The notes beneath the pieces are model-generated. The model worked only from the letters and a program-made list of their open reading frames with translations, was not told where the DNA came from and ran no database searches. Source: an uncultured Amylibacter sp. (GTDB lineage Bacteria > Pseudomonadota > Alphaproteobacteria > Rhodobacterales > Rhodobacteraceae). Taken from it: a stretch of 64,000 nucleotides of DNA. Location of the stretch: assembly GCA_947497475.1 (NCBI GenBank), contig CANMGS010000001.1, forward strand, positions 1,323,747-1,387,746, in the 5' to 3' direction. Numbering within the stretch: position 1 is the first letter of the stretch; every line of letters begins with the position of its first letter. Position numbers and translations under genes: made by a program. Positions 1-8,164 of this stretch are shown here, piece by piece.

Positions 1-603
1 AGTGTGTAAAACACGGTAGTCTTTAAAGCACCCTGATACTGCTAATCTTTTGGTAGATAAAATTGTATTAGTATCTAATAGAGAACAATCTGTTTTGAAA
101 TGTAATACGCCAGCTGGCGTATTGACGATACGTACAGTGTACCCCCAATCTTTGACCAAAGACCTCAGCTCTTCAACACCTTCCATATCAGTACGTTCGG
201 ATAGGCCAACCAAGATTTCCTTTGAGGTTGTTAATATATCACCGCCTTCTATGTGACCAGGCCCTTTGACTTCGCGAACATCATCATAAAATTCACGTAA
301 ATGTGGCGCCATATGTGCGACTTCTCCAAGTCTAGATGGTGCGCCAGGTTTCATCAAAATAGCACCTTCTGGAAGACACAACGCAGTGTCTTCCACAAAT
401 ACGGAATCGGGATAATTTTCTAGGAATGGTAACTCAATAACCGTAGCGCCGGTTTCGCGAAGTGTTTGAATATATAATGTATGATCATGACACATTTGAG
501 TAAAATCAGGCGTACCAATATCTACAGCGCGCAAGCCATCAATAATGTTTTTGCATGGTGCACGGGTTATGGCGCGCGCGAATTCATAAGAGGGTTCATT
601 CAT
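1..603 (-). CDS. ddaH: Dimethylarginine dimethylaminohydrolase (partial, C-terminus off the left edge)
   Basis: The minus strand from the ATG at 603 reads openly to base 1, giving the first 201 residues. DDAH hydrolyses N-omega-methylated arginines to citrulline and methylamines. Diagnostic family motifs are visible: FVEDTA (substrate-binding Asp/Glu), GPGHIEGGDI (catalytic His) and HFKTDCSLLD. The nucleophilic Cys, near the C-terminus in this family, lies beyond the window. It is the last visible gene of a TetR-aminotransferase-decarboxylase-DDAH operon, 20 bp after the decarboxylase stop. Arginine deiminase-like relatives are the main alternative, but the motif spacing fits DDAH. Confidence 0.85.
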   Translation of the reverse strand, partial: MNEPSYEFARAITRAPCKNIIDGLRAVDIGTPDFTQMCHDHTLYIQTLRETGATVIELPFLENYPDSVFVEDTALCLPEGAILMKPGAPSRLGEVAHMAPHLREFYDDVREVKGPGHIEGGDILTTSKEILVGLSERTDMEGVEELRSLVKDWGYTVRIVNTPAGVLHFKTDCSLLDTNTILSTKRLAVSGCFKDYRVLHT

Positions 604-623
604 GATAGTATCTCCAGTAAACT

Positions 624-2198
624 CTATTCAATGACGACTTCGATTAAGGCGGGACCTTTTGATAAGTCTGCTGTTCGTAATGCTTCTTTAAATGATCCAT
701 CGTCCAATCTGCTGGATTGGAATGGAATATTGCATGATGCGGCAACAAGCTTAAAATCAGGCGCGTTTGGGTCGCAACCGACTACTGTAACACCTGCGTC
801 TATCATTGACGTTTCGATTTCACGGTAACCATTGTTGTTCCATATTATAAACAAAATGGGTAATTTCTCATCTGCAGCGGTCATCAATTCTGGTAGTGTG
901 AATTGGGCACCACCATCACCTGTAATACAAATGACTTGATCATCAGGAGCTGCCACAGAAGCCCCAATTGCTGCAGGAATACCATAGCCAAGTGCACCAT
1001 ATCCAGTTGCCGCATTAAACCATCCACCAGCACGATCATGTTCATAGAATAAGTTTCCAGCATAAATTGGCTGAGTTGAATCACCTATACAAATCGAATG
1101 TGGATATGTATCACGTATAGTTTCCAGGAAATGGACTTGTTTTTTCATTTCCTGACTTAGTTCATTGTATGCGTTATCTCTCGTTGTCTTTGCACGCGCT
1201 GGGCCGTTTGTGTTTAGCCGAATAGTGGAAAGAGCATCACATAATTGCGGTAAAATTTCTTCTACACGTCCACATAACGAAACGGTTGCAGGATAGCGAT
1301 CCAATTGCTCTGGGCTGATATCGATACGAATGAAATTCGACATTTTTGGGAAGCCGCCATTTTGGTACATGTCAAAATCAGTTGGTCCAACTTCTGTTCC
1401 CAATCCCAAAACAACATCAGCTTCTTTAATCAAATTACGTACCGCATCCAAGCTGGGGCTGGCAGGAACAGATAAAGGATGACCATACATCAACCCGCGC
1501 GCATTTGTGGATTGTATGACTGGAGCGTCTAAACATTCAGCAATATTGAGAACCAAATCATTGGAATTTTTTGCGCCGCCGCCGACGATAATCACATGAT
1601 TTGTTGCATTCGTTAATAATGAAATTGCTGCGCTCAAATCATTCGTGTTCTTCGTTATTGGATTTGTTTGGCCTTTGATATCCAACATATAAGGGCACGC
1701 CATAACATCAAGCGGTACTTCAATGTGAACAGGTCCAGCACGCGTAGTTCCCAATGTTTCGTATGCGTTTTTTACCACAGGAATTAAATCCGATGCCTGT
1801 GTGATTTGTGTGGAAGATAAAGCAACTGTTTTAGCCATTCCTAATTGATCTGGAAGCTCATGTAAGTGACCAAGTCCGCGGCCTAAGCTATCGGTCTTGT
1901 TTACGCTGGATATGACTAATATAGGTACGCTATCTGCACGTGCTTGTGCCATCGGTGTAATCATGTTTGTAAGGCCGGGGCCTGTTATAACAAAAACGAC
2001 CCCAGCTTTTCCTGATACACGTGCATACCCATCTGCCATAAACCCAGCCCCTTGTTCATGACGGGGGGTGATATGGCGAATGCTTGATGTGGATAACCCA
2101 CGATATAACTCAACCGTATGAACGCCAGGGATGCCAAACACGACCTCAGTACTGTGCGCTTCGAGTTGTTCAATTAATGTCTCACCAATGCTCTTCAT
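624..2198 (-). CDS. aruI: Thiamine-diphosphate enzyme, 5-guanidino-2-oxopentanoate (2-ketoarginine) decarboxylase-like
   Basis: A 524-residue ThDP-dependent enzyme of the acetolactate synthase fold. The N-terminal domain has the catalytic glutamate in RHEQGAGFMADGYAR. The C-terminal domain has the Mg/ThDP motif GDGGAQFTLPE followed by NNNGY. Length and domain order also fit acetolactate synthases, but the overlap (ATGA, 4 bp) with an AruH-like aminotransferase points to AruI: decarboxylation of 2-ketoarginine to 4-guanidinobutanal in the arginine transaminase pathway. With DDAH next door, dimethylated keto acids are a possible alternative substrate (inference). Cytoplasmic. Confidence 0.78.
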   Translation of the reverse strand: MKSIGETLIEQLEAHSTEVVFGIPGVHTVELYRGLSTSSIRHITPRHEQGAGFMADGYARVSGKAGVVFVITGPGLTNMITPMAQARADSVPILVISSVNKTDSLGRGLGHLHELPDQLGMAKTVALSSTQITQASDLIPVVKNAYETLGTTRAGPVHIEVPLDVMACPYMLDIKGQTNPITKNTNDLSAAISLLTNATNHVIIVGGGAKNSNDLVLNIAECLDAPVIQSTNARGLMYGHPLSVPASPSLDAVRNLIKEADVVLGLGTEVGPTDFDMYQNGGFPKMSNFIRIDISPEQLDRYPATVSLCGRVEEILPQLCDALSTIRLNTNGPARAKTTRDNAYNELSQEMKKQVHFLETIRDTYPHSICIGDSTQPIYAGNLFYEHDRAGGWFNAATGYGALGYGIPAAIGASVAAPDDQVICITGDGGAQFTLPELMTAADEKLPILFIIWNNNGYREIETSMIDAGVTVVGCDPNAPDFKLVAASCNIPFQSSRLDDGSFKEALRTADLSKGPALIEVVIE

Positions 2199-3388
2199 AT
2201 GGCCACCTTGTTTTTAAGGTGGTTAGTCGTGTAATCGAGTATGCGGTTACATGCGTTTTGAAGGCTTTCGTCATTAGTGGTTAAGCCTAGACGTACCCAA
2301 TTGTTTAAAGCTGTGCCAAATGAATCCCCAGGCATGACAGCAACACCACCATTCTCTAACAAGTCCAACGCAAACTCTTTGCCTGTCATACCTGTAGAGG
2401 CGACATTGATCAGGGTAAACATACCCGCTTGCGGGCGGTGAACTTGTAAGCCAGCTCTATCATTTAATGTGTTGAATACAAAATCGGCACGCTTTGAAAA
2501 ACGTGCGGTCATTTCTATCGCGGCTTGTGATGGTTTGGAAACCGCTTTTGCAGTCATGTCTGCAATGAAAGGCTGATTGCCAAATAACATGGTTTCTGCA
2601 AGTGGTAATAGACGTGCTTTGAAATCGGCCGAACCTACGCACCAACCGCTTCGAAAGCCAGGTGCTGCGTGTGATTTGGAAATGGATGAGACGACCACAG
2701 TGCAGTCGGCGAACTCCTGAAAAGCTAAAGGTGATGTAAAGATTTCACCCTCATAAACCATTTCCTCGTAAACTTCGTCAGAGATTATCCAAAGGTCATG
2801 TTTCTTTGCTAAATTTCCAATATCAATGATGTCTTGTTTCGACAGGATTGCTCCTGTTGGGTTATGCGGCGTGTTTAATAAGATCGCTTTACTATTTGGG
2901 GTGATGTGTTTTTCAATATCGTTTGCTGCTATCCGAAAACCATTTTCTGGGTGTAAGGGAACAGGTACAGCTTTGCCTCCACCCGCCGAAATTACACCTT
3001 CATATGTTGCATACATTGGGTCGCCGACAAGAATTTCGTCACCTGTTTCAGTCAAGCCCATCAATACCGTATAAAGCGATGTTTGTGTTCCTGGCAGACA
3101 AAGGAATTGTTCTGTACCAATTTCACGGCCAAGCCGTTTTGAATATCGTTTTGATAAAGCGTCTAATAAGTTGGCTTCGCCACTACCATTAGAGTACCCT
3201 GTACGACCGTTGAGCATAGCCTGTGATGCTATCTCTATCAGTTCACTTGGGGTCTGCATGTCAGGCTCACCAATTGTCAGCTCTATAATATCACGGCCTT
3301 GCTGGACCAAAGAGCGAGCCAGACTGTGCAGTTCCCATTTTTGCCCGCCAAGGCTAGCCAAGCGGTCTGTTACAGATGCGTATTTCAT
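2195..3388 (-). CDS. aruH: PLP-dependent aminotransferase, arginine:pyruvate transaminase-like
   Basis: A 397-residue fold-type I class I/II aminotransferase. Visible landmarks are NTPHNPTGA (cofactor/substrate-binding Asn), SDEVYEEMVY, the PLP Schiff-base lysine in SSISKSHAAPGFRSGW, and the carboxylate-binding Arg in NWVRLGL. The overall pattern and length resemble Pseudomonas AruH, which transaminates arginine with pyruvate to give 2-ketoarginine. Its ATG overlaps the TetR stop and its own stop overlaps the decarboxylase start, both as ATGA, so translation is probably coupled. Substrate assignment is from context and remembered similarity. Confidence 0.8.
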   Translation of the reverse strand: MKYASVTDRLASLGGQKWELHSLARSLVQQGRDIIELTIGEPDMQTPSELIEIASQAMLNGRTGYSNGSGEANLLDALSKRYSKRLGREIGTEQFLCLPGTQTSLYTVLMGLTETGDEILVGDPMYATYEGVISAGGGKAVPVPLHPENGFRIAANDIEKHITPNSKAILLNTPHNPTGAILSKQDIIDIGNLAKKHDLWIISDEVYEEMVYEGEIFTSPLAFQEFADCTVVVSSISKSHAAPGFRSGWCVGSADFKARLLPLAETMLFGNQPFIADMTAKAVSKPSQAAIEMTARFSKRADFVFNTLNDRAGLQVHRPQAGMFTLINVASTGMTGKEFALDLLENGGVAVMPGDSFGTALNNWVRLGLTTNDESLQNACNRILDYTTNHLKNKVAI

Positions 3389-4032
3389 TCTGATAACTCC
3401 AGATTAGAAAAGTCGATATTCAGGATTGCGCCGATAGAGTTCAGTCCAACATTTGGAAGTTCATTAACTTCGAATGACTCTGGTAATGCGCCGCCTTCAA
3501 GCCATAAGCCATCAAGCAAAGCGTTGCAGGCAATTGCGGCCCTACGTTCGTCTGCACTGGATTTAGCGTTGCCTGCTTCAGCCCATGCTGCCGATATCAA
3601 CGCCTGTAGTTCATCGCGAAAACGGTAATATGTCTTTTCATGTATGGCACGCATGTTCTTGTCGCGCTGTACCATATGAATGAAACCTGCCCATATTGCC
3701 ATAGCTTCGGTATCCACTACGGGTGGCGTAAGTGCTGAAATAATAAATGCTTTTAGATGCGCCACTGCATTGTCATGATCTGTTGTCGCGACAGCGCTGG
3801 TTGCATCCGTCATTTGAGTCATGTGGCATTCATATGCTGCAATGAACAACTCGTCTTTGGATGAAAAGTAATGACGTATTAACCCCTGTGTCACGCCTGC
3901 GTGTTCTGAAATCGTACGTACAGTCGCAGCTTCTGGGCCGCCTGTTGCGATCAGGTGCAATGTGGACTTGATTAATGCTTGTTGTCGCTTATCTGCTGCT
4001 TGCCGTACAAAGCTACGTTTTGCGTTTTGCAT
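3385..4032 (-). CDS. TetR/AcrR family transcriptional regulator (BetI-like), first gene of the arginine operon
   Basis: The ATG at 4032 gives 215 residues; an upstream in-frame ATG at 4092 would run through the dyad operator and is less likely. The N-terminal helix-turn-helix reads ATVRTISEHAGVTQGLIRHYFSSKDELF, a textbook TetR recognition region here split over residues about 40-65. The C-terminal half resembles the BetI-type ligand domain. It is the promoter-proximal gene of the operon and overlaps the aminotransferase start by 4 bp, so it probably autoregulates and responds to an arginine-derived ligand (inference). Confidence 0.85.
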   Translation of the reverse strand: MQNAKRSFVRQAADKRQQALIKSTLHLIATGGPEAATVRTISEHAGVTQGLIRHYFSSKDELFIAAYECHMTQMTDATSAVATTDHDNAVAHLKAFIISALTPPVVDTEAMAIWAGFIHMVQRDKNMRAIHEKTYYRFRDELQALISAAWAEAGNAKSSADERRAAIACNALLDGLWLEGGALPESFEVNELPNVGLNSIGAILNIDFSNLELSE

Positions 4033-4051
4033 TAGAGCCTCAATGACTTTG

Positions 4052-4067
4052 TTATACGTATGTATAA
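4052..4067. promoter_or_regulatory. Dyad operator candidate upstream of the TetR gene
   Basis: TTATAC-gtat-GTATAA is a perfect 6-bp inverted repeat 20 bp upstream of the TetR start codon, in an AT-rich promoter-like stretch. Position and symmetry fit an autoregulatory TetR operator. No footprinting or comparison available. Confidence 0.45.
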
Positions 4068-4095
4068 TTATATTATTTATTCGAAAGCGCAAACG

Positions 4096-4132
4096 AAAAA
4101 GGGCCGTAACCTGTAGAAGATTACGACCCTTT
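4096..4132 (-). terminator. Rho-independent terminator of the sigma/anti-sigma operon
   Basis: Read on the minus strand, a 12-bp stem (one mismatch) AAAGGGTCGTAA / TTACGGCCCTTT closes an 11-nt loop and runs into a T-rich tail (TTTTTCG). It sits between the anti-sigma stop and the TetR promoter. Confidence 0.75.
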
Positions 4133-4149
4133 GATATTTTAACTGTAGA

Positions 4150-4917
4150 TTAGGCGCCCTTAAAAACTTTTTGTAAGTCGCTAGACCAACTTTGAATGTC
4201 TTCTGATTGAGCATTACCAATCAACAGAAATTGGTGGGTTGCCGTTTCCCATGTTGCGCTATGCATACCTTGAAGGACTTCAAACTTTGTACTGTCTTTG
4301 GGTGCGATGTTAGGTTTTGCGATTATACATAATGCAATCGGCATCCCTTTTGAATCTTTGTAAGCTATTTGAACTAGGGCTTTGCCTGAAAACCCTAGGA
4401 CCTGCGCACGTGCAAGCTGTAAGCCACCTGTAGCATTTAGTTCATTTTCAGATAATTCCAAGTTAACAGCACTTGACGCTCGCGCGAACTGCTGTCCCAG
4501 CATGTCGGGTGTATTGTTGATGTGAGCGACTGTTTCGGGGACATACAAAGCCTGATAATTTGCCACTTCCATACGCCAGCTTGGTTTGTTTGGCTCTGGT
4601 GTTGAAAGTGTATTTGCTGACCAGCCTGCGATTATTCCAAATGCAATGCCAGCTGCGATCTTTTGCCAGCCCCATCCTGAGTAGTTTGCCGAGACTGGGG
4701 CCGTTTTTTGCAACAGTTCTCCTTGCAACCGTTCAATACGTTCTTGGCTTGGAATGCTTTCCATGATCGCGCGTACAGGTGCAGCAAAAGTATCCAATGC
4801 CATAATGCGATCGCCGAGCTCCACGTCAGTTTCCAATGTGGTTTCAATGGCGCGCGCTTCATCCTCAGGTAAAGTACCATCTAAGAAGCTTTTTAATATT
4901 TCATTACTGTATGCCAT
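4150..4917 (-). CDS. Membrane-anchored anti-sigma factor
   Basis: A 255-residue protein starting at the ATG at 4917, preceded by a GAAGG ribosome site and separated by a single base from the sigma factor stop. The N-terminal ~65 residues (MAYSNEILKSFLDGTLPEDE...) look like a sigma-binding zf-HC2-like domain without the zinc His/Cys motif. One membrane helix lies around residue 85-105 (KIAAGIAFGIIAGWSANTL), followed by a ~150-residue presumably periplasmic sensor domain with no recognised fold. Pairing with an ECF sigma factor defines the role; the signal sensed is unknown. Confidence 0.78.
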   Translation of the reverse strand: MAYSNEILKSFLDGTLPEDEARAIETTLETDVELGDRIMALDTFAAPVRAIMESIPSQERIERLQGELLQKTAPVSANYSGWGWQKIAAGIAFGIIAGWSANTLSTPEPNKPSWRMEVANYQALYVPETVAHINNTPDMLGQQFARASSAVNLELSENELNATGGLQLARAQVLGFSGKALVQIAYKDSKGMPIALCIIAKPNIAPKDSTKFEVLQGMHSATWETATHQFLLIGNAQSEDIQSWSSDLQKVFKGA

Positions 4918-4918
4918 T

Positions 4919-5446
4919 TTACACAACCTTCGGTGTGGTAAAGTCTTCATTGTTTAAGTCAGCCAAAGCATTCCGGGCAGTTGCAAGACGGCTCATGATG
5001 GTACCGATAGGTACATCAAGGATTGCAGCGGCTTCTTTATAGCTGAATCCCTGTACATAAACCATTTCGACTGTGCTCCTTTGTGCTTCTGGCAGTGCCA
5101 TTATCTTTGTAAACACTTCAGAAGCGAAAATATTCGTTTCTACAGATGGAGAAAGATCAGCGAGATCTTTTGCCTCGATACTTTCTAGGCCGCCAGCATT
5201 GCGAACAGCTTTGGATCGCAATTCATTCAACCAGATTGATCGACAAATAGTTAGACACCATCCAATTAAGGTGCCACCTGCTTGAAATTGATGTGATTTT
5301 TCAATTGCTCTTAGGCAAGTAGCTTGGGCAAGATCATCTGCCACATCAGGTGTGCCTGATAGGGAGAATGCGAAGCGCCAAATGGCTGGCATATGCTCTG
5401 CCAGAGCGGCCCCCATATTTTGCTGAGATGTTTTTTCGTGTTTCAT
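4919..5446 (-). CDS. ECF-type RNA polymerase sigma factor
   Basis: A 175-residue sigma-70 family protein with only regions 2 and 4. Region 2 is seen in DVADDLAQATCLRAIEKS. Region 4, with its helix-turn-helix, is GFSYKEAAAILDVPIGTIMSRL. The start at 5446 (MKHEKTSQQN) was chosen because longer in-frame starts would read through the divergent promoter and into the yceI gene. It directs transcription of a small regulon, likely including the divergent yceI-cytochrome genes (inference), under control of the downstream anti-sigma factor. Confidence 0.88.
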   Translation of the reverse strand: MKHEKTSQQNMGAALAEHMPAIWRFAFSLSGTPDVADDLAQATCLRAIEKSHQFQAGGTLIGWCLTICRSIWLNELRSKAVRNAGGLESIEAKDLADLSPSVETNIFASEVFTKIMALPEAQRSTVEMVYVQGFSYKEAAAILDVPIGTIMSRLATARNALADLNNEDFTTPKVV

Positions 5447-5528
5447 TGAATATTTTCTAACCCTTAGGTGTCTACCAGTACAAGCATTAGTTTCAACAGC
5501 TAAAGCAAACGTTATTAGGGAGGGCAAA
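5447..5528. promoter_or_regulatory. Divergent promoter region between ECF sigma and yceI
   Basis: The 82-bp gap must hold promoters for both directions. A GGGAGGGC ribosome site precedes the yceI ATG. I could not assign -35/-10 elements of the ECF sigma with confidence. Confidence 0.4.
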
Positions 5529-6125
5529 ATGCTCAAGACAATTATTAAAGGCGCAACCATCGCTGCAATCGTATCAATGGGTTCAACTGCATACGCAGGC
5601 GGGCATGCAAAAGCTTGGACTTTGGACAGTGAAAATTCGAAAGTTGCGTTTGGTTCAATCAAGAAAGAAAAAGTTGGTGAAATACACAGCTTTGAAACAA
5701 TCAGCGGTACAGTGTCTGCAAAAGGTGAAGTTTCAATCGACATCGATTTAGCCTCTGTTCAAACAAACATCGATATACGTAACGAGCGTATGATCGAGCA
5801 TGTGTTCAAAGGCGCAGCTACTGCAAATCTATCAGCAACAGTAGATATGGAAGAAATTGCACATATGGAGACAGGTGCAATGTCTATTGTGGATGTCGAA
5901 GGTGTTCTTTCATTCTTGGGTCAAAGTATTGAAGTTGAAACGGAAATGTTTGTGGCGCGTATTGCAGACGACAAAGCCGTTGTTACAACAAATGATATGA
6001 TCTTCATCGGTACCGAAGATGCAGGTATCAATGATGGTGTAACTAAGTTGATGGAGCTGGCAAAATTACCAGGTATCACACGTACATCACCTGTGACATT
6101 ACGGCTTGTTTTCAACACGAAATAA
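5529..6125 (+). CDS. YceI family periplasmic lipid-binding protein
   Basis: A 198-residue secreted protein. A signal peptide (MLKTIIKGATIAAIVSMG..AYA) covers about residues 1-23, with cleavage after AYA. The rest is a YceI beta-barrel: WTLDSENSKVAFGSIKKEKV at the start and the typical IDLASVQTNIDIRNERM strand pair with the MIEHVF stretch. Family members bind isoprenoid quinones or other polyisoprenoids in the periplasm. It is transcribed away from the ECF sigma factor and followed 49 bp later by a c-type cytochrome, which suggests an envelope redox or quinone-related role. Confidence 0.85.
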   Translation: MLKTIIKGATIAAIVSMGSTAYAGGHAKAWTLDSENSKVAFGSIKKEKVGEIHSFETISGTVSAKGEVSIDIDLASVQTNIDIRNERMIEHVFKGAATANLSATVDMEEIAHMETGAMSIVDVEGVLSFLGQSIEVETEMFVARIADDKAVVTTNDMIFIGTEDAGINDGVTKLMELAKLPGITRTSPVTLRLVFNTK

Positions 6126-6174
6126 AGCGCCAAATATTAGCATATAGATTTTATAGATAGCTAAGGAGAGAGCG

Positions 6175-6633
6175 ATGCTTAAAACACTTAAAATGATAAC
6201 GGCTTTAACAGCAATATCATCAATCGGTTCTGCTACTTATGCGGATGAAGCAGTGAAGCCTGAAGCTGATGCAGCAGAAACAACTGCGACTGAAGCAGAC
6301 ACCAGTTTGGCTGCTGCTGTTTTCACGGGTGATATTGCCAAAGGTAAAAAAGTTTTCAAAAAGTGCAAAGCATGCCATAGTGTAAAAGCTGGTAAGAATG
6401 GTGCTGGCCCGTCCTTAAAGGGAATTATAGGAGCGCAAGCTGCTTCTGTAGAAGGTTTCAAATATTCGAAAGCGATGAAGGAATCTGGCTTGATTTGGGA
6501 TGCTGCTAACCTAGCAGCCTTTATGAAAAAACCAAAAGAGCTTGTTAAGGGGACTAATATGTCTTTCGGTGGCTTGAAAAAAGAGGCGGATATTGAAAAT
6601 CTATTGGCTTATCTAGCTGACGCTACAAAATAA
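6175..6633 (+). CDS. Class I c-type cytochrome (cytochrome c550/c2-like)
   Basis: A 152-residue exported cytochrome. The signal peptide (about residues 1-23) is followed by an acidic Ala/Glu-rich linker and then a cytochrome domain with the haem site CKACH (Cys64, Cys67, His68). The probable Met axial ligand is in GTNMSFGGL. SD AAGGAGAG lies just upstream of the ATG. It follows yceI in the same direction, so both are probably one periplasmic redox unit controlled by the neighbouring sigma factor (inference). Confidence 0.87.
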   Translation: MLKTLKMITALTAISSIGSATYADEAVKPEADAAETTATEADTSLAAAVFTGDIAKGKKVFKKCKACHSVKAGKNGAGPSLKGIIGAQAASVEGFKYSKAMKESGLIWDAANLAAFMKKPKELVKGTNMSFGGLKKEADIENLLAYLADATK

Positions 6634-6745
6634 TACGATAAAGTGGGGAGCTTTAATTGCTCTCCACAGTCATATATGAATGCAGGCCTTGAAACTCGGA
6701 AGAATCCTGAGTATCAAATGATCTGATCAATAAAGGATGATAGCA

Positions 6746-6937
6746 ATGGCTAACCCAATGCAATTCGCACAGCAAGTCCGCGCAGAAGTGGCAAAGGTCG
6801 TTTGGCCATCTCGCCGCGAGACAGGCATCACGACAGTCATGGTATTTATTATGGCAGCTCTTTTTGCGATTTTCTTTTCAATTGTAGACCTTACAGCTCG
6901 TTCTGGTCTTGATGCGATTGTTCACTTAGCCTCTTGA
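6746..6937 (+). CDS. secE: Preprotein translocase subunit SecE
   Basis: A 63-residue single-span membrane protein. The ATG at 6746 was preferred over 6737 because AAGGA lies 8 bp upstream. The conserved VRAEVAKVVWPSRRET cytoplasmic amphipathic helix precedes one membrane helix (TTVMVFIMAALFAIFFSIVD). SecE clamps SecY in the SecYEG channel. It is followed by nusG as in most bacteria, but with a terminator-like hairpin in between. Confidence 0.93.
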   Translation: MANPMQFAQQVRAEVAKVVWPSRRETGITTVMVFIMAALFAIFFSIVDLTARSGLDAIVHLAS

Positions 6938-6981
6938 AATTAAAGGGTTAGGGCGGTATCAGCCCAGTACTCAGAACATTC

Positions 6982-7015
6982 TAGCGCGCAACGATTCGGT
7001 ATGCGCGCTATTTTG
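6982..7015 (+). terminator. Terminator-like hairpin between secE and nusG
   Basis: Perfect 8-bp stem TAGCGCGC / GCGCGCTA (6982-6989, 7003-7010), 13-nt loop, then TTTTGTT. It implies partial or full termination after secE and a separate promoter for nusG in 7016-7097. Confidence 0.6.
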
Positions 7016-7097
7016 TTGTAGTATTTGGATACGTTAAGTATTTGAAATAAACGGAATTTTTGGCGGGAAACTGTCAGTGCACAAGGTGTCGGACTAA

Positions 7098-7631
7098 ATG
7101 GCTAAACGTTGGTATTCAGTAAGTGTTCTCTCGAATTACGAGAAAAAAGTTGCTGAACAGATCAAAGAACTTGTTGAACAAGAGGGCCTAGAGGACCAAA
7201 TCGAAGAAGCTTTGGTTCCGACTGAAGAGGTAATTGAGGTTCGTAAGGGTAAAAAAGTGACTGCTGAGCGTCGCTTTATGCCGGGCTACATCTTGATCCG
7301 CATGGACATGACTGAGCGCGGGTATCACCTGATCTCTAACGTGAACCGTGTAACCGGTTTCTTGGGTCAGCCAGGTAAGCCGATCCCAATGCGCGACCGC
7401 GAGGTTGCAGCGATCTTGAACCAAGTTGAAGAGGGCGCTGAAAGCCCACGTTCAACAATCGTGTTCGAAATCGGCGAGCAAATAAATGTAACAGATGGCC
7501 CATTCGAAGGGTTCTCTGGAATGGTCGAAGAGGTGGATGCCGAAAATTCACGTCTGAAAGTGACCGTATCAATCTTCGGGCGTGAGACGCCTGTTGAACT
7601 GGAATACATGCAAGTGAGTAAGATCACTTAG
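7098..7631 (+). CDS. nusG: Transcription termination/antitermination factor NusG
   Basis: A 177-residue NusG with an NGN domain (KRWYSVSVLSNYEKKVAEQI ... RRFMPGYILIRM) and a C-terminal KOW domain (VTDGPFEGFSGMVEEVD). It binds RNA polymerase near the clamp and links it to Rho or to ribosomal protein S10. Normal length. It lies between secE and rplK in the standard order. Confidence 0.95.
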   Translation: MAKRWYSVSVLSNYEKKVAEQIKELVEQEGLEDQIEEALVPTEEVIEVRKGKKVTAERRFMPGYILIRMDMTERGYHLISNVNRVTGFLGQPGKPIPMRDREVAAILNQVEEGAESPRSTIVFEIGEQINVTDGPFEGFSGMVEEVDAENSRLKVTVSIFGRETPVELEYMQVSKIT

Positions 7632-7738
7632 CATGGTGTTTGTGGGAGGCTAAGGTCACGCGTGATCTGAAACCGTACCACACCAAAATTGACCAGATGG
7701 GACGCGCCCAGATGGTCGGAGCAAAGTAGGAGGCCATT
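7632..7738 (+). promoter_or_regulatory. rplK-rplA mRNA leader, possible L1-binding site
   Basis: The 107-bp leader contains GTGGGAGGC, which resembles one strand of the known L1-binding motif, and a hairpin at 7691-7717 (GACCA/TGGTC plus GGG/CCC separated by a symmetric internal loop). Feedback of this operon by L1 is established in other bacteria; the exact site here is inferred. SD is TAGGAGG. Confidence 0.4.
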
Positions 7739-8164
7739 ATGGCTAAAAAAGTAGCTGGCACAATGAAACTGCAGGTTCCTGCAGGTCAAGCCAACCCATC
7801 ACCACCCGTAGGCCCAGCATTGGGTCAACGCGGTATCAACATCATGGAATTCTGTAAGGCGTTTAACGCGAAAACACAGGAGTTGGAGCCAGGTGCGCCT
7901 TGCCCAACAATCATCACATATTATGTTGATAAATCATTCACTATGGATGTGAAAACACCACCAGCATCATACATGCTGAAAAAAGCTGCAAAGCTTAAGT
8001 CTGGTGCAAACCTTCCAGGTCGCGAAGTTGTCGGTTCTGTAACTGCGAAGCAAGTTAAAGAAATCGCTGAAGCGAAAATGAAAGACCTAAACGCAAATGA
8101 CATCGATGCAGCTATGCTGATTATCATGGGTTCTGCGCGTTCTATGGGCATCGAGGTGAAGTAA
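7739..8164 (+). CDS. rplK: 50S ribosomal protein L11
   Basis: 141 residues with the conserved N-terminal domain ([32 protein letters not shown]) and the C-terminal RNA-binding domain ending [10 protein letters not shown]. It binds 23S rRNA helices 43/44 in the GTPase-associated centre and is needed for factor function and stringent-response sensing. The stop overlaps the rplA start by one base, coupling the two. Confidence 0.97.
   Translation: MAKKVAGTMKLQVPAGQANPSPPVGPALGQRGINIMEFCKAFNAKTQELEPGAPCPTIITYYVDKSFTMDVKTPPASYMLKKAAKLKSGANLPGREVVGSVTAKQVKEIAEAKMKDLNANDIDAAMLIIMGSARSMGIEVK

Noticed and set aside
6634-6745. tRNA gene upstream of secE, as found in many bacteria
   Set aside because: I saw no cloverleaf, only a GTGGGGAGC/GCTCTCCAC hairpin; no tRNA was recognised elsewhere in the window either.
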